Origin: Quercus robur
Taxonomy: Eukaryota; Streptophyta; Magnoliopsida; Fagales; Fagaceae
DNA length: 64,000 nucleotides
Direction of reading: 5' to 3'
Assembly (NCBI RefSeq): GCF_932294415.1
Contig: NC_065536.1
Span: 10,281,974-10,345,973 of the forward strand
In this document: one piece after another, positions 44,502 to 55,128 of the stretch
How the letters are laid out: every line of letters begins with the position of its first letter
How positions within the stretch are numbered: the first letter of the stretch is position 1
Notes under the pieces: model-generated
What the model saw: only the letters and a program-made list of their open reading frames with translations
The model's database searches: none
Told to the model about the DNA's origin: nothing
Translations under genes and position numbers: made by a program

Positions 44502-45373
44502 GAGTGAACCTATGGACGAGACTGAGTCTTATCTGTCTACTAGCGTACTACTATGTATGATGCTGTTTGATACTACTATGTTTGGTGTTGCTTGTGTGTG
44601 AAGTTTGAAACTACGATCTTATTACTTTTTATAGTTGTGTTATGGTTATGGACGAAGTCATGAAGTATGTATTTATTAAATAAAAAAGCATCAGTGTGCA
44701 TGTGCCTTGTCTGTAAACAATATTTATGTTATGTACAAAACGTTGTGTGAATTTTCTCCATGATATTGTCCTCCAAGTCAATCCTCAAGAGGGTTGAAAG
44801 ATCCAAAACGAACAAAATCTCTGGACGCAGAGATGTAACGTCTAAATTTCCTTGAATAAAAGGAAAAAACCACATCCACACTCGTCCAACTCATGGACGA
44901 GGCGGAGCCAACTGAAACAATCCAAACTCTGGACGAGAGAAGAAGTTGGCAAAATAAGTAAGATGGTATGTAAAATTAGTTTGCAAGTCTTAAGACGAAT
45001 CAAGCTAATTAAAAATACTACCTGCTAAGACGAGTTAAACCACATGAAAAATATGTATTCTCGACATGGACGAGCTAAAGCTGGAGTTGAAATAGCTTAG
45101 CAACATTCGTCCATGCAAAGAAAATGAAATCACTTGTCCATACAAAGAAAGTAAAACTTCACTCAAAGGGTGGACACCCTACGTCCAAAAACCCTGGATT
45201 AGTTTGAAAAGCAGAAATAGTTTACTTAAAAGACCCGTCCTAAAACCATGGACGAGTATAATGTATTCTTGTTACATAAAGAAGGTCCAAAAACAAAGGA
45301 CCAAATATAAAACCAAGCAAAAAAAAAAAAAAAAAAAAAAAAAACTAAGGACACTAAGGTTAAAAGTCTCGTC
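44502..45373. other. Spacer between pol and the antisense gene
   Basis: Non-coding. It holds about ten GGACGA/TCGTCC words, some paired as short inverted repeats (ctcgtccaactcatggacga near 44,881-44,900), and an A-run of about 25 at 45,320-45,345. It probably contains the convergent 3' ends of the genomic and antisense transcripts. Confidence 0.6.
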
Positions 45374-47589
45374 CTAAGAAGGGGGAGCATTCACAGCAGG
45401 CTCGTCCTGAGGAGGCTGAGTACTGGCGTCGTCTTCCACGTTGACATCATCAGAGCCGGTCTGGAGAAGAGAGCTTGTGGCAGCAGCAAGGTTAAGCTTG
45501 ATTGCGCTAAAGTCAACTTCAGGGAAGTTCTCAATAGCGTCCATTCTGAAATCTTCAAAACCAGCTACATAATTGCGATCCAAAGTGTCTGTATACGCTT
45601 TGGACGACTTGAACTCAGCCACAGCGTCCTCTTTTGCCTTGGATTGACGAGCATTCAATTCATTGTTCATCTTTTGCAAGTGATCAATGCGCGTCTCCTT
45701 CTCCAATGCATCAGTCCGTAGCTCCTCAATCAGCTTGTTACGCTCTTTGACCTCGTCCTTAGCTTTTTCAGCAACCCCAGCCCATTTTTTACAGTCAACA
45801 TTCACCTGCTGAATCCTCGTCTCCAACAAGACTCTCGTCTTGTCCAACTCTGTTGCCTGTCTAGACGCCGCTATAAACTTTGACATGGCCTATGAATAGA
45901 CAAAGCAACATAGAATGATTAAGCAACATAGAATGATTAAGTGAGGAAAAGTTGCTAACTGAACAAGGACGAGAGATATTGACATACCTTAAAGAGGTCA
46001 TGGACGCCTGAATGCTCAAATTCCTTCAAGCCCATGTTATAGCACATGTTTATGTCCTCGTCCTGGACGGCTATCTGGAAACGTTCCCAAGCCAGATCTT
46101 CGTTCTCAACGATGTTCGTAGAAGGCTGGGACGAGCCAGGCGTAGTAGACTTGGCCAAAGGAGTTCTGGGCGGAGTCTTGGACGGAGTGGACTCAACTGG
46201 AGTGGACGAGTCCACATCGACTATCTGGATGGCAGGCTGAGACTGAGGAGGTTTGGACTTGACCACCTTGGACGAGCCCTGCTTAACCCTTTTGTCTCTA
46301 CGACTGGGGAGCCCTTCCAAGTCAATGTTCTTTGGCAAGAACTTCCTTTTGTCCCCAGCCGTAGGACGTGTCTGACCCTCAGAACGATCCTGTGCCTGAC
46401 CCTCAGGACGTTTCCCCTCTCCTGCAATTTCCTTCCCTTTGTTCTCTTTCATTGTTGACATTCCTAAGACGAGATGAACAAATTAGGAATGTATACATAA
46501 AAAAGAAAAAGAAAAGGAGGTTTAACTAAAAACTTACTTTTTCGCACAGTAACTTCGTGGGCGATAGCTTCGTCTGAAGGCTCAGGACCTAAACCCCACT
46601 TGGCTAGACGTCTAAGCGTGACAAGAGAATGAAAGCTCCTGTCTGTATGTAGACGAGCCCTGTGGACGCGGTCACGGTGAAATTTGCTCAAGGACGGACG
46701 TTTGACAGCTACAACACAATGAACAAACAAAGGTTAGAAATTGTAAATGTACCAAATAGAAGTAAGAATAAAAATAAATAAGGGGAAGGGACATACCTTC
46801 TGGACGAAGGTTCCCTAGGTCCCCAGTGTAAGGGGGAAAGGGATCCCTGCCAACGTCCACAGGGTTCCCTGCCCAGAAGCCTGAAATAAAAATGAACTCC
46901 GTCTTCCACTTCCTATCAGACAAAGCTAGGGACTTGATCAACCTACAATCATTCCCCTTAGCAGTAAACTGATAAAAACCCTCAGATTGACTTATGGCAG
47001 AAGGTTTATAACAATAAAGGAACTCGTCCACTGTAAGAGGACGGTCCCCACCAAAAACTTCCCTCCACAAAATTTGCATGGAGATAACTAATCTCCATGC
47101 ATTAGGGTTGAATTGACAAACACCTAAACCTAATTTGACTAATAACTCTCTAGCGAAGGCATTTAAAGGAAACCTAAGGCCACCTAAGAAGTAAGATTCA
47201 TAGACGCCTATTCCGAAACGGGGTTCACAACACCACTCTCCACGGACGGGCAGCCTAGGGTTAAACTCGTCTGGGATTTGATACCAGGATTTAAGACTAC
47301 ATAACCTTTGTTCGTCCGTCTTAGAATGGACGCCTACAGCGCAACTAAAGACGGTTTCTACCTCGTCCGTAGGACTGGACGGAGAACCAGCTTGAGAGCC
47401 AGAAGCTCTCCTAAGCTGTTCTTAGACGACCTCAATAGGGAACCCAGGGGCCCCAGAAGAGTAATTCTCGTCCGTGCTTCCTCCACTACCATCACTAGCA
47501 CTACTAGAACTAGACCTATCACTAGTATCCTCACAGTACTCGTCTATAACCTTATTAAGGCTATCAGTGGACGAGGATGCAACAGACAT
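45374..47589 (-). CDS. Antisense accessory gene of the Gypsy element, four exons, one internal stop
   Basis: Minus-strand exons: 47589-46797, 46708-46538, 46463-45988, 45889-45374. All three introns are GT-AG (GTATGT, GTAAGT, GTATGT donors) and the phases fit, giving 652 codons with the stop. Exon 1 starts MSVASSSTDSLNKV, is interrupted by TAA at 47424-47422 (codon 56), and is then open for 208 codons with WYQIPDEFNPRLPV, NPNAWRLVISMQILWREVFG and FISGFWAGNPVDVGRDPFPP. These resemble the plant 'putative gypsy-type transposon' (Transposase_28-like) domain. Exon 3 is basic and Ser/Pro-rich (possible nuclear signal KRKFLPK, RRDKRVK). Exon 4 is a coiled coil (about 140 residues) and ends in an acidic tail. 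Extra antisense frames in this position are known for Tat elements; their role is unknown. The stop may be recent damage, or the real start may lie downstream of it. Confidence 0.8.
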
Positions 47590-47750
47590 CTCTAACAAGA
47601 AACTTAGAACCTAAACACGAGGAGAAGAAGAGTACCTGGCTCTAGACGGAAGAAGACTCTAGACGCAGAGGAACTCCTAGATGAGGCTCTAGACGATGGA
47701 TGTCAAGGAAGAAAATCTCTAGAATGAGGAGGGTTAAGGGAGGCATTCCA

Positions 47751-47760
47751 CTATTTATAG
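47751..47760 (-). promoter_or_regulatory. TATA box of the antisense gene
   Basis: On the minus strand CTATAAATAG lies about 165 bases upstream of the ATG at 47589. This leaves room for a transcript start near 47,725 and a 5' UTR of about 135 bases. It is a textbook plant TATA box and supports independent transcription of the antisense gene. Confidence 0.7.
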
Positions 47761-47936
47761 GATGCTGACCTGGGTATTCGAAACGACCCAACCAATACGA
47801 AAGCGACACGTGGCATCTACCTCGGAAAAATAAATCGACGGAATCAGTCGCCAATAAAAAGAATGGCACGTGGTGCAATAATTATTATCCAATTATATAT
47901 ACGTCCAAGGACGTCCAACCCTCTGGACGACTCACA

Positions 47937-47952
47937 TGGACGAGGGGGCAAC
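47937..47952 (+). promoter_or_regulatory. Polypurine tract of the Gypsy element
   Basis: The purine-rich stretch ggacgagggggcaac ends directly at the 3' LTR, the place where plus-strand DNA synthesis is primed in LTR retrotransposons. It also contains one GGACGAG motif. Confidence 0.7.
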
Positions 47953-48531
47953 TGATGGTGTCACAAATCATCCCAAGTCCATAACTCGTCCATATGTCTC
48001 GTCCAACGAAAGAAGCTACAGTTGGCGCAGAATAAGTTCCAAGCGCTCTGGCGAACCTCGTCCATATATGGACGAGGAATACCTCATGGAATCTACATCT
48101 ACGCAGGGCAAGCCTTCCAAGATGGTCTCGTCCATCTTTCACTAAAGATGGACGAGTTCATCGTGGAAGTCTCGTCCATCTTTACTAAGGATGGACGAAT
48201 TCACCGGCCCGTCCAACCCAGGTAACCTCCACAGCGATTATGGCCCCAATTCTCCGGACTCCTCGACATTGGGAACGGTTACTAAACAGATAACCGTTCC
48301 ACACACACTATATAAGGCTTCTTCGATGAAGGGTAAGGGGATTCAGACAATTTCTTTTTGAGAGAATATTTATTCCTTACAGAGAGTTCAAAAGTAACTA
48401 ACTTCATCATCGGAGGATTTTTGGCCGGTCACCACCGGTCCCCTCTGATTCAGTGTTCTTTGTATTACAGGAGATAACCCAAAGATAATCGCTCGAGTCT
48501 TGTCAACCCACTGATATCCAAGGAATTATCA
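47953..48531 (+). repeat. 3' LTR of the Gypsy element (579 bp)
   Basis: It is the same length as the 5' LTR. The only difference I find side by side is G at 48077 against A at 38782, directly after the 20-base palindrome. The same three inverted repeats and TATA box are present. Confidence 0.95.
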
Positions 48532-48985
48532 GAGCCAACTATGAGAGCTTTGGTAAAAGAAAATTAGGCATCTTGCAATTTTATAAACCAATAGATAAGC
48601 AAAGTCTCGTCTATCATAATTTGAAATATTATTGTATTTATATTCTATATATAAAAAATATATTATATAAATTAGTTTTTTTAACTCTCCAATAGGAACA
48701 AAATTTATATCCAAGTGTTTATATTGTAAACGAAAAAATTAAATAAGAATGTAAAACTGTTTTTTAAACCTCCAATAATAGCTAACCACATCATTACTTT
48801 TCATGCTTCATAATACTCTCACCTACATATAAACATTCCTCCAAAAAGTTACATTTACCATTAAATATTCTTCTACATGTAGAAGAAATGAGTTTGGACA
48901 ATTATGAGTTATTTCTTGTGTGTTTATAGATTTTAATTTAAGTTACACTTTGTAGTAAGTTTAAGTAATATTACACTACTTAATT

Positions 48986-49262
48986 TTTTTATTTAATGCA
49001 AATTTTAATAAATCTACCATTGGATTATATCTTCTTCTTTTACTATACATGCTTGCAAAATTTTAAATTGATAAGAGATCAATAATTATGTTTTTTAACA
49101 ATTATTTAAATTTCAAGATTTTAAAATTATGCATAAAACATGAGTTTTTAGATTAAATAGTAAATAACATCAACGTGATATAAAATTTAACATGTGTGTC
49201 AAGAACATAAAAAACATTTAATTAAACAGTAGGATTTTAAAATTTTATTCCAGTAAAGATTA
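48986..49262 (+). repeat. Dispersed repeat, copy 1 of 3
   Basis: Landmarks in order are aatgcaaattttaataaat, attggattatat, gcttgcaaaatttt, aagagatcaa, atagtaaataacatc, taaaatttaacatgt and aggattttaaaattt. They recur in order at 50058-50330. It may be a MITE, but the ends are not clear. Confidence 0.55.
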
Positions 49263-50057
49263 TAAAGTAATGTAATATTGCTTAAAGATGAGAGTGAGAA
49301 AGAGAAGTACCAAGAACAAGAACAAAACAATAACCTGTAAGGTCTTAGCAAACTCCACAGGGAAAGCCCAATAAGACATAAAACATTATCAGAATGGCCT
49401 TGGTAGAAGATAAGCTACTTTGTTGTTATCTTCCTATGACCCGCTTAATAAAAACAAGCTTCACATTAGGATTTCAGCAAACTTAGCTTTGAATTCTAGG
49501 CACACCCAGATAATAGCAATTTAAAATGAAATTTTGGAGCCTCTAAGAATATACTTATTAGAAAATAAAAAATGAAACAGACATCCCTATGTTCAATATT
49601 ATGATTGATTGTTAGTGAGAATATTTTAATCTCTATCTGAGGAGCATAGTTACTAGAAGGTCAGAGTGTAGATCCAGTTACGGCCACAATAAAAACATGA
49701 ATGCTGTCACTTTGAATCACTTCATCTCCAGAATTGTTTATTCAAATTCTAGCAAATTAAAACACTCTATATGCTAATTGCTAGTTTTTTTTTTTTTTTT
49801 TTTTTTTTTTTAAGCATTAGAAAGGTTCTTTCTTTTTTCAGTCCTTTTTAACAACTAAAGATGTTAGGTTTTAGTTTGCGAATTCCATGTATGAAAAACG
49901 TGTACACATTTATTTTTTTCTTTTGTGAAATTATTAGACAATTAGACATTTAGTTGGCTACAAACTTCGAATTATTAGACAATTAAAGATAAAAATAAAA
50001 TTTGGTTACAAATTTGGTTATAACTTAAGCTTACAGCCTCACTAAATATCTTTTTAT

Positions 50058-50330
50058 TAAATGTGAATTTTGACAAATTTGCTATTGGATTATATTATCT
50101 TTTTATATCCTTTATGCTTATAAAATTTTCAAGAGATCAAAGATCAATAGCTATATCATCAATCAATTATTTAAATTGCAAGTTTTTATAGTCTAAATTT
50201 TTTTATAAAATAGGTTTATAGATCATATAGTAAATAATATCTGATTTGCGCAAAACTTGACATGTTTGATAAGAGCGTAAAGAGCATGCAAACTAACGGT
50301 TAGATTTTCAAAATATGTAGTAATGTTAAT
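50058..50330 (+). repeat. Dispersed repeat, copy 2 of 3
   Basis: Same orientation as copy 1, with aatgtgaattttgacaaatt, attggattatat, gatcaaagatcaata, aaaacttgacatgt and ttagattttcaaaatatgta. Confidence 0.55.
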
Positions 50331-50705
50331 TTTTTTTTTTAAATGAAGAGTAACTCTGGGCTACAACTAAGAGGTGTAACTTTATGTAAAGCTTGTCTAG
50401 GACTAACCCTGGACCCTGTAACTCCTATACATACCCTACTAAAGTAGAATCTAGATAGCTTAAAAGAGTAGGAAGGAATGAATGAATTAATGTGCAATGA
50501 AAAAGAAAAGAAAGGAATCAAAAGATCTCTTTCTTTTCTTGGATGTTAAATGTAAAGAGAACGAATATTAGGAAAGAAAAAAACATTATGGAACTTCATT
50601 ATCATTATATATACCTTATGTATTCTTTACTTTTTATTTGTGATCAATCTAGTAAGGTAAAAATCTATTTTGACTTTTTTTTTAAAGGGCAAAACGTGGC
50701 TACAT

Positions 50706-50885
50706 AATGGCTACAATTCTCGCTAAAAAAATTAACATGATTACATATTTTGAAAATCTAACTATTGAATTGCTTGTTCTTTATTATTGATCTTTGATCT
50801 TTTGAAAATTTTGCAAGTATAAAAGATATAAGAAAAAAAATGTAAATTAATGGTGGATTTGGCAAAATTCACATCCAAAATGTGT
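50706..50885 (-). repeat. Dispersed repeat, copy 3 of 3, inverted and shortened
   Basis: The reverse complement carries aatgtgaattttgacc-like text (plus strand gcaaaattcacatcc), gatcaaagatcaata and ttagattttcaaaatatgta, matching copy 2. With copy 2 it forms a large inverted repeat across about 0.4 kb of spacer. Confidence 0.55.
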
Positions 50886-52922
50886 AAATGTATGCTCCTT
50901 TCTTCTACGATTAAGCAATTTTGGTTGGGATTAAGTATGTTGATTCATTAATTTACTGGTAAGCCACCAACAATTTTGACATTTTTCTCACTTGCAAAGA
51001 GTTTTTCTCTTTTGGTGGAAGATCAAGTTAACTTTAGCTGCAGTGGTGGTGACTGAACAGGTCTTAGTGGTTGCAATTATGTAATAGTGGAAAGTGTTAG
51101 TATGGACAAGCAAGCAAAAAGAAAGATAATGTAAATGGCAGTAAGAATTTTGGACATGGATCAAAAAAAGATTAAATAAAAGAGAATATATAAGTCTAAT
51201 TTGGCAAGCAAATCATAAATACCTTACTTTATTTCTCTTATTCCACATGAGTCATACAACCCTAAAGTGGCAAGCAAGCACAAATGCTTTGCTTTGCCTA
51301 CTTCTCTATTTTTTGGAACAATGGCATAATAATCCTCTATATATAGTAGAAGTTCTAAATGAATTCTACATGAATTTGGATTTCACAAAACTAAAATTGA
51401 AGCTAACGTGGAACCTTTCTTAGGGTGTTTTGAAGCCAAAATTATATCTTCCTTTTGTAAGTATTGATAATTGTTTTTACAAATTTGTTCATATATGTGT
51501 GTGTGTGTTTCTATTGTTATTCCTAAATGATAGAGTGCTTTGTATGCTTAAAATTTGTCATATAGATGTTAAATGTGGTAACATTTCATTGCAATTGAAA
51601 TTGACACTATATTTGTGTGAGAGATATTACTACCTAATGGTTTGGTTTATGTTACATTTAATGTATCGTTGATAAAATGTATATGACTTAAGTAACTATT
51701 TTATTTTTATTTTTTGAGAAAGAAGTAAGTATTTTCTTGAATCCAAGTTTTATTTAATATCTATTATAGGTTAATCACAATCAATATTTCAAAATAACCA
51801 GTTGTAATTTACTATTAAATATATAAGATTACATGCCAAAAAAAAAAATAATAATAAAGACTAGTAAGTTTTAAATGCCTAATTACCTTTATAGTTGAAA
51901 AAAATAAAAAAATAAAAAAACCTTAGCAAGATGATTGTAGAAAAGAAACTTATTCCACAATGAATTTAGCAAACTATTGTTATAAATAAAAGTTTTGAGG
52001 AATATAATTTTTGTAAAAATTACCCAAAGTCTAATTTGAATCTATTCCTTATCAAATCTTCATTCTGTCTCATATTGATAGTAAGATAATTTACATTCCT
52101 TCGTCAAAGTTAACAACTCATTTTTTTCCCTCTTTTTATTATATGTGGGGAAGAGGGTTTTTTAACCTAAATTTTCTTCATCAAGAACACCCGGTAGTGT
52201 CATTGGGTTTTAAAATTATTGTCAAAATATTAAAAGACATAAAAGATTAAGGGAGTGATAAATTGAGCAACCAAAAAAAAAAAAAAAATTTCAGACAATG
52301 ATCTAATGGAAAAAAGGCATAGCTTTATTCAAGTAGAAACTATACAATTACAAATAAGAAATTACCTTGTTGCATTTCTAAAGGTAAAATTGACGTAATA
52401 TTTATATTTAACGTTTCAGGTGCATTGCTGTTAATATATAAAAAGTTTCGTTTTATTTATTTTTTAAATGTTAAGTTTTTCACTTTTAACATTCCCCCAC
52501 ACCAGTTTTTACATTGTAAAATTGAAAATACCCACCCGGCCCAACCCATGACTTCTAAATTTTAAGTTTTAAACAGTCAGGTCCAAATTTCTTTAATTTC
52601 ATTCTAAAACTAACGGTATGAACCCAAACCAATAGCTTTGAATCTTTATTTAGCAAAAAAAAAAAAAAAGCTTTGAATCTTTAAAGAAAATGGTGTTTGT
52701 TAGATAGATTCTGAACGCATCACTATCAGTGCCTGCCTCTTTCTCTTTCTCTCTTTCTTTTCGTATATTAATGTGAATCTCATCCATCTGAGTATCTACA
52801 TTTCGAATCATCCACCCCCCGTTGTGTCTCATCTGATGCCCTTTTCTTTCTTTTTCTCTTAACTAATTTGATGATTATGTCTGTGATTGTTACTGTGATT
52901 GTGCATGTCATAGAACAAGAAG

Positions 52923-52962
52923 ATGGAGCAGCCGCAACAGTTTCTACATTTTTGCACTTGAA
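52923..52962 (+). pseudogene. Truncated 5' end of a DC1 gene
   Basis: tagaacaagaagatggagca precedes gccgcaacagtttctacatt, close to the start of the intact gene at 55129 (atggagcagcagcagcaact). After about 13 codons it reaches a stop (ttttgcacttgaa) and similarity ends. It is a leftover start exon of a lost copy. Confidence 0.7.
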
Positions 52963-53596
52963 ATTGATGCTAAATGGTTTAGTTTATGTTACATTTAATG
53001 TATCTTTTGATAAAATGAATATCACTTAAATAACTATTTTCTTGAATCCAGTTTTTATGTAATATCTATTATAAGTTACTCACAAACAATAGTTCAACCC
53101 AAATTTCTTAATTTCATTCTAAAAATCCAATTTTTTTACTTACTTTTATTAGACCCAAGTAATTAAAATCTTATAATCACTTCAATATCTCTCACAACCA
53201 AACTCCACATCAATCATTTTACATCAAAATTGAGAATGCTGTCATTAGATTTGAAACCAATTCTCACGCATTATGCCTCTCTTTCTCTCTGTTTCTTTTC
53301 GTATGTGATCCATCTACATTTGGATTCACCCACCCCTTTGTGTCTGATGTCATTTTCTTTTTGTAGTTATAGATAAATGTTACAAGAACTTAACTTCAAC
53401 AAACTCAAAATTGAGGCCAATTGGAAGCTTTTTTTAGGTGTGTTTTGAAGCCAAATTGTATAATTCTTGCTGTAAGTATATACTTTTACAAATTTGTTCA
53501 TATGTGTGTGTATGTTTTATTGTTATTTATAAACTATAGATTACTTTGCTTGCTTAAAATTTTTCATATAAACATAAATGTTGTAAAATTTGGGCT

Positions 53597-54050
53597 GTGT
53601 TTGGTTTGATTGAAATTGATTTCACGAAAACATTTTCCTCATTTACGGGTACTTGGGGTGACTGAAAATGTTGGTCAACTATAAATTTTTTTTTTTTTTT
53701 CACTTGACCATAAGATAAGAGCATTTATGGTGAAAATTAGTTTATACTTTTATTTTTCATAAACCATTTTTCACGTTGCCCAAACTCATCAATTGAACTT
53801 CCACCCCCCACTCCCCACTAAAATTCCCAGTCTTTGGTGGCCAACCACTATCGCTAAACGCTGGTCCTTGATTACAGTTTTTTTTTTTTTTTTTAAATCT
53901 AAAATTTTACTTTTTTTTTTTTTTTTATTATATATGTGCTTGGGAGATGTGAATGTGTTAAAGTAGTAGAAAATATGTTTTTCATAACATTTATACAACT
54001 AAACACTTACAAATATTTTCCAGAGTATTTTTAGGAATGCAACCAAACAC
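53597..54050. mobile_element. MITE-like element, 454 bp
   Basis: Its ends GTGTTTGGTT (53597-53606) and AACCAAACAC (54041-54050) are perfect inverted repeats. Inner parts are also loosely complementary (gaaaacattttcctca and atttttcataaac-type words). It splits the repeated DC1 flanks. No target duplication is evident and there is no coding content; frames across its poly-T runs are artefacts. Confidence 0.5.
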
Positions 54051-55128
54051 TTGGAAATTTTTTTTTTTCGAAAAACATTTTCACGTGAAAATATTTTATT
54101 GGACTTGAATTGACTCTATAGTTTTGTGAGATATATTATTGTTAAATTATGAGATAATAAAAGGTATATCATGTTTTTTTGGTTGGATGATGAAAGGTAT
54201 ATCTCTTAATTGTTTTTTTTATAAGTCATTATTTTCTTGATTCTAAGTTTTTTATTTGATATTTATTATAGGTTAATCACATGTAAAATTTTAAAATAAT
54301 AAGTTGTCATTTACTATTAAATCTATAAAATTAGTTGTTTATTGTGTTGAAGAATACCAAAAAAAAACTAAATTTTTTTTCATAGATTAGTGAGTTGTTA
54401 ATGCCCAATTACCATAATATTTGAAAGAAAGAATAGATCACACTAATATTTGGTAAGGAAGATAATTGTAGGAAATAAAATTATTCCAACAGTGGATTTA
54501 GCAAATTTTTTTTTTTAGAAGGACCTAATCCCTATTAAATTTTGTCCCATAAAGATAGTTTACATTTTTTTTTGAACTAAGCTACAAAATCTTGTCAAAA
54601 TATTATAAAGATTAAGGGAGTGGTAGAATGAGCATTAAAAAAAAAAAAAATTTAAAGAGAGTGATTGAATAAAAGAAAGAGACACATAAAAAAAAAAAAA
54701 AAGCCATTATTCTTATTATTTATCCAAAGAAATAATATTTTTCTAGTCAAGTAAAAAAATCACGTTTTTATTATAATAAAATCAATTTATAGAATTCCTA
54801 ATCCTATGTCTATGTCTTTCAGTTTTAAGATTGCACAGTTGAAAAGACCCACCCAACAAAAATACCCACCCGAGCCAAACCCATGCCTTTTAAACAATCT
54901 GGTCCGAATAGAACAACTCTTCACGCCCAAATCCCTCTGTACACGCTCTGTAAGTAACGGTATGAACCCAAACCAAACGCTTTGAATCATCAGTTTTTGT
55001 TATTAAAATCCAAACTCCAAAATGGGTCATTTTACATGGAAATTTAAAGAAAATGGTGTGTTGTTAGATAGATTCGAAACCAATTCTGACGCATCACTAT
55101 TTTGATGATTATGTCATAGAACAAGAAG

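Larger units (their letters stand above)
38658..48531 (+). mobile_element. Ty3/Gypsy LTR retrotransposon, Tat lineage, 9,874 bp
   Basis: Direct LTRs of 579 bp each (38658-39236, 47953-48531) begin TGATGG and end TTATCA. I see one difference between them (A at 38782, G at 48077). The flanks gagac (38653-38657) and gagcc (48532-48536) are a 5-bp target duplication with one changed base. Inside, in order, are a primer-binding site, gag, protease, reverse transcriptase, RNase H, a second RNase H, integrase, a region with an antisense spliced gene, and a purine tract. Integrase after RNase H makes it Ty3/Gypsy. The doubled RNase H and the extra gene between pol and the 3' LTR are known for the Tat/Ogre group. 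It is nearly intact apart from one stop in pol and one in the antisense gene. The word GGACGA or TCGTCC recurs about 60 times throughout. Confidence 0.95.
48537..51400. other. Intergenic DNA with a three-copy repeat, no gene
   Basis: AT-rich. Copies of one ~280-bp repeat occur here (separate entries). A T-run of about 27 lies at 49,783-49,811. Frames are short and unrecognised. Confidence 0.5.
51400..55128 (+). repeat. Repeated 5' flanks of DC1-type genes (degenerate tandem copies)
   Basis: Blocks found upstream of the DC1 gene at 55129 occur more than once. A gtttatgttacatttaatgt block, with ttttcttga(a/t)tc(c/t)a and ctattatag following, lies at about 51,650, 52,980 and 54,226 (partial). 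A gtgttttgaagccaaa block is at about 51,425 and 53,440. A acccacccg(g/a)(c/g)ccaa block is at 52,530 and 54,862. A cggtatgaacccaaaccaa block is at 52,614 and 54,957. A aaagaaaatggtgt(t/g) plus gttagatagatt block is at 52,683 and 55,047. At 52,923 the text atggagcagccgcaacagtt repeats the start of the DC1 gene and then breaks off. Two or three DC1 gene copies were evidently once in tandem and lost their bodies. Confidence 0.75.

Noticed and set aside
46012-46458. 148-codon plus-strand frame
   Set aside because: It lies exactly opposite exon 3 of the spliced antisense gene, whose frame, splice sites and composition are better supported.
38658-48531. Endogenous pararetrovirus or viral insertion
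   Set aside because: Two full LTRs, a target duplication, an integrase with D,D35E and no movement or coat-type viral gene fit a Ty3/Gypsy retrotransposon and not a plant pararetrovirus.
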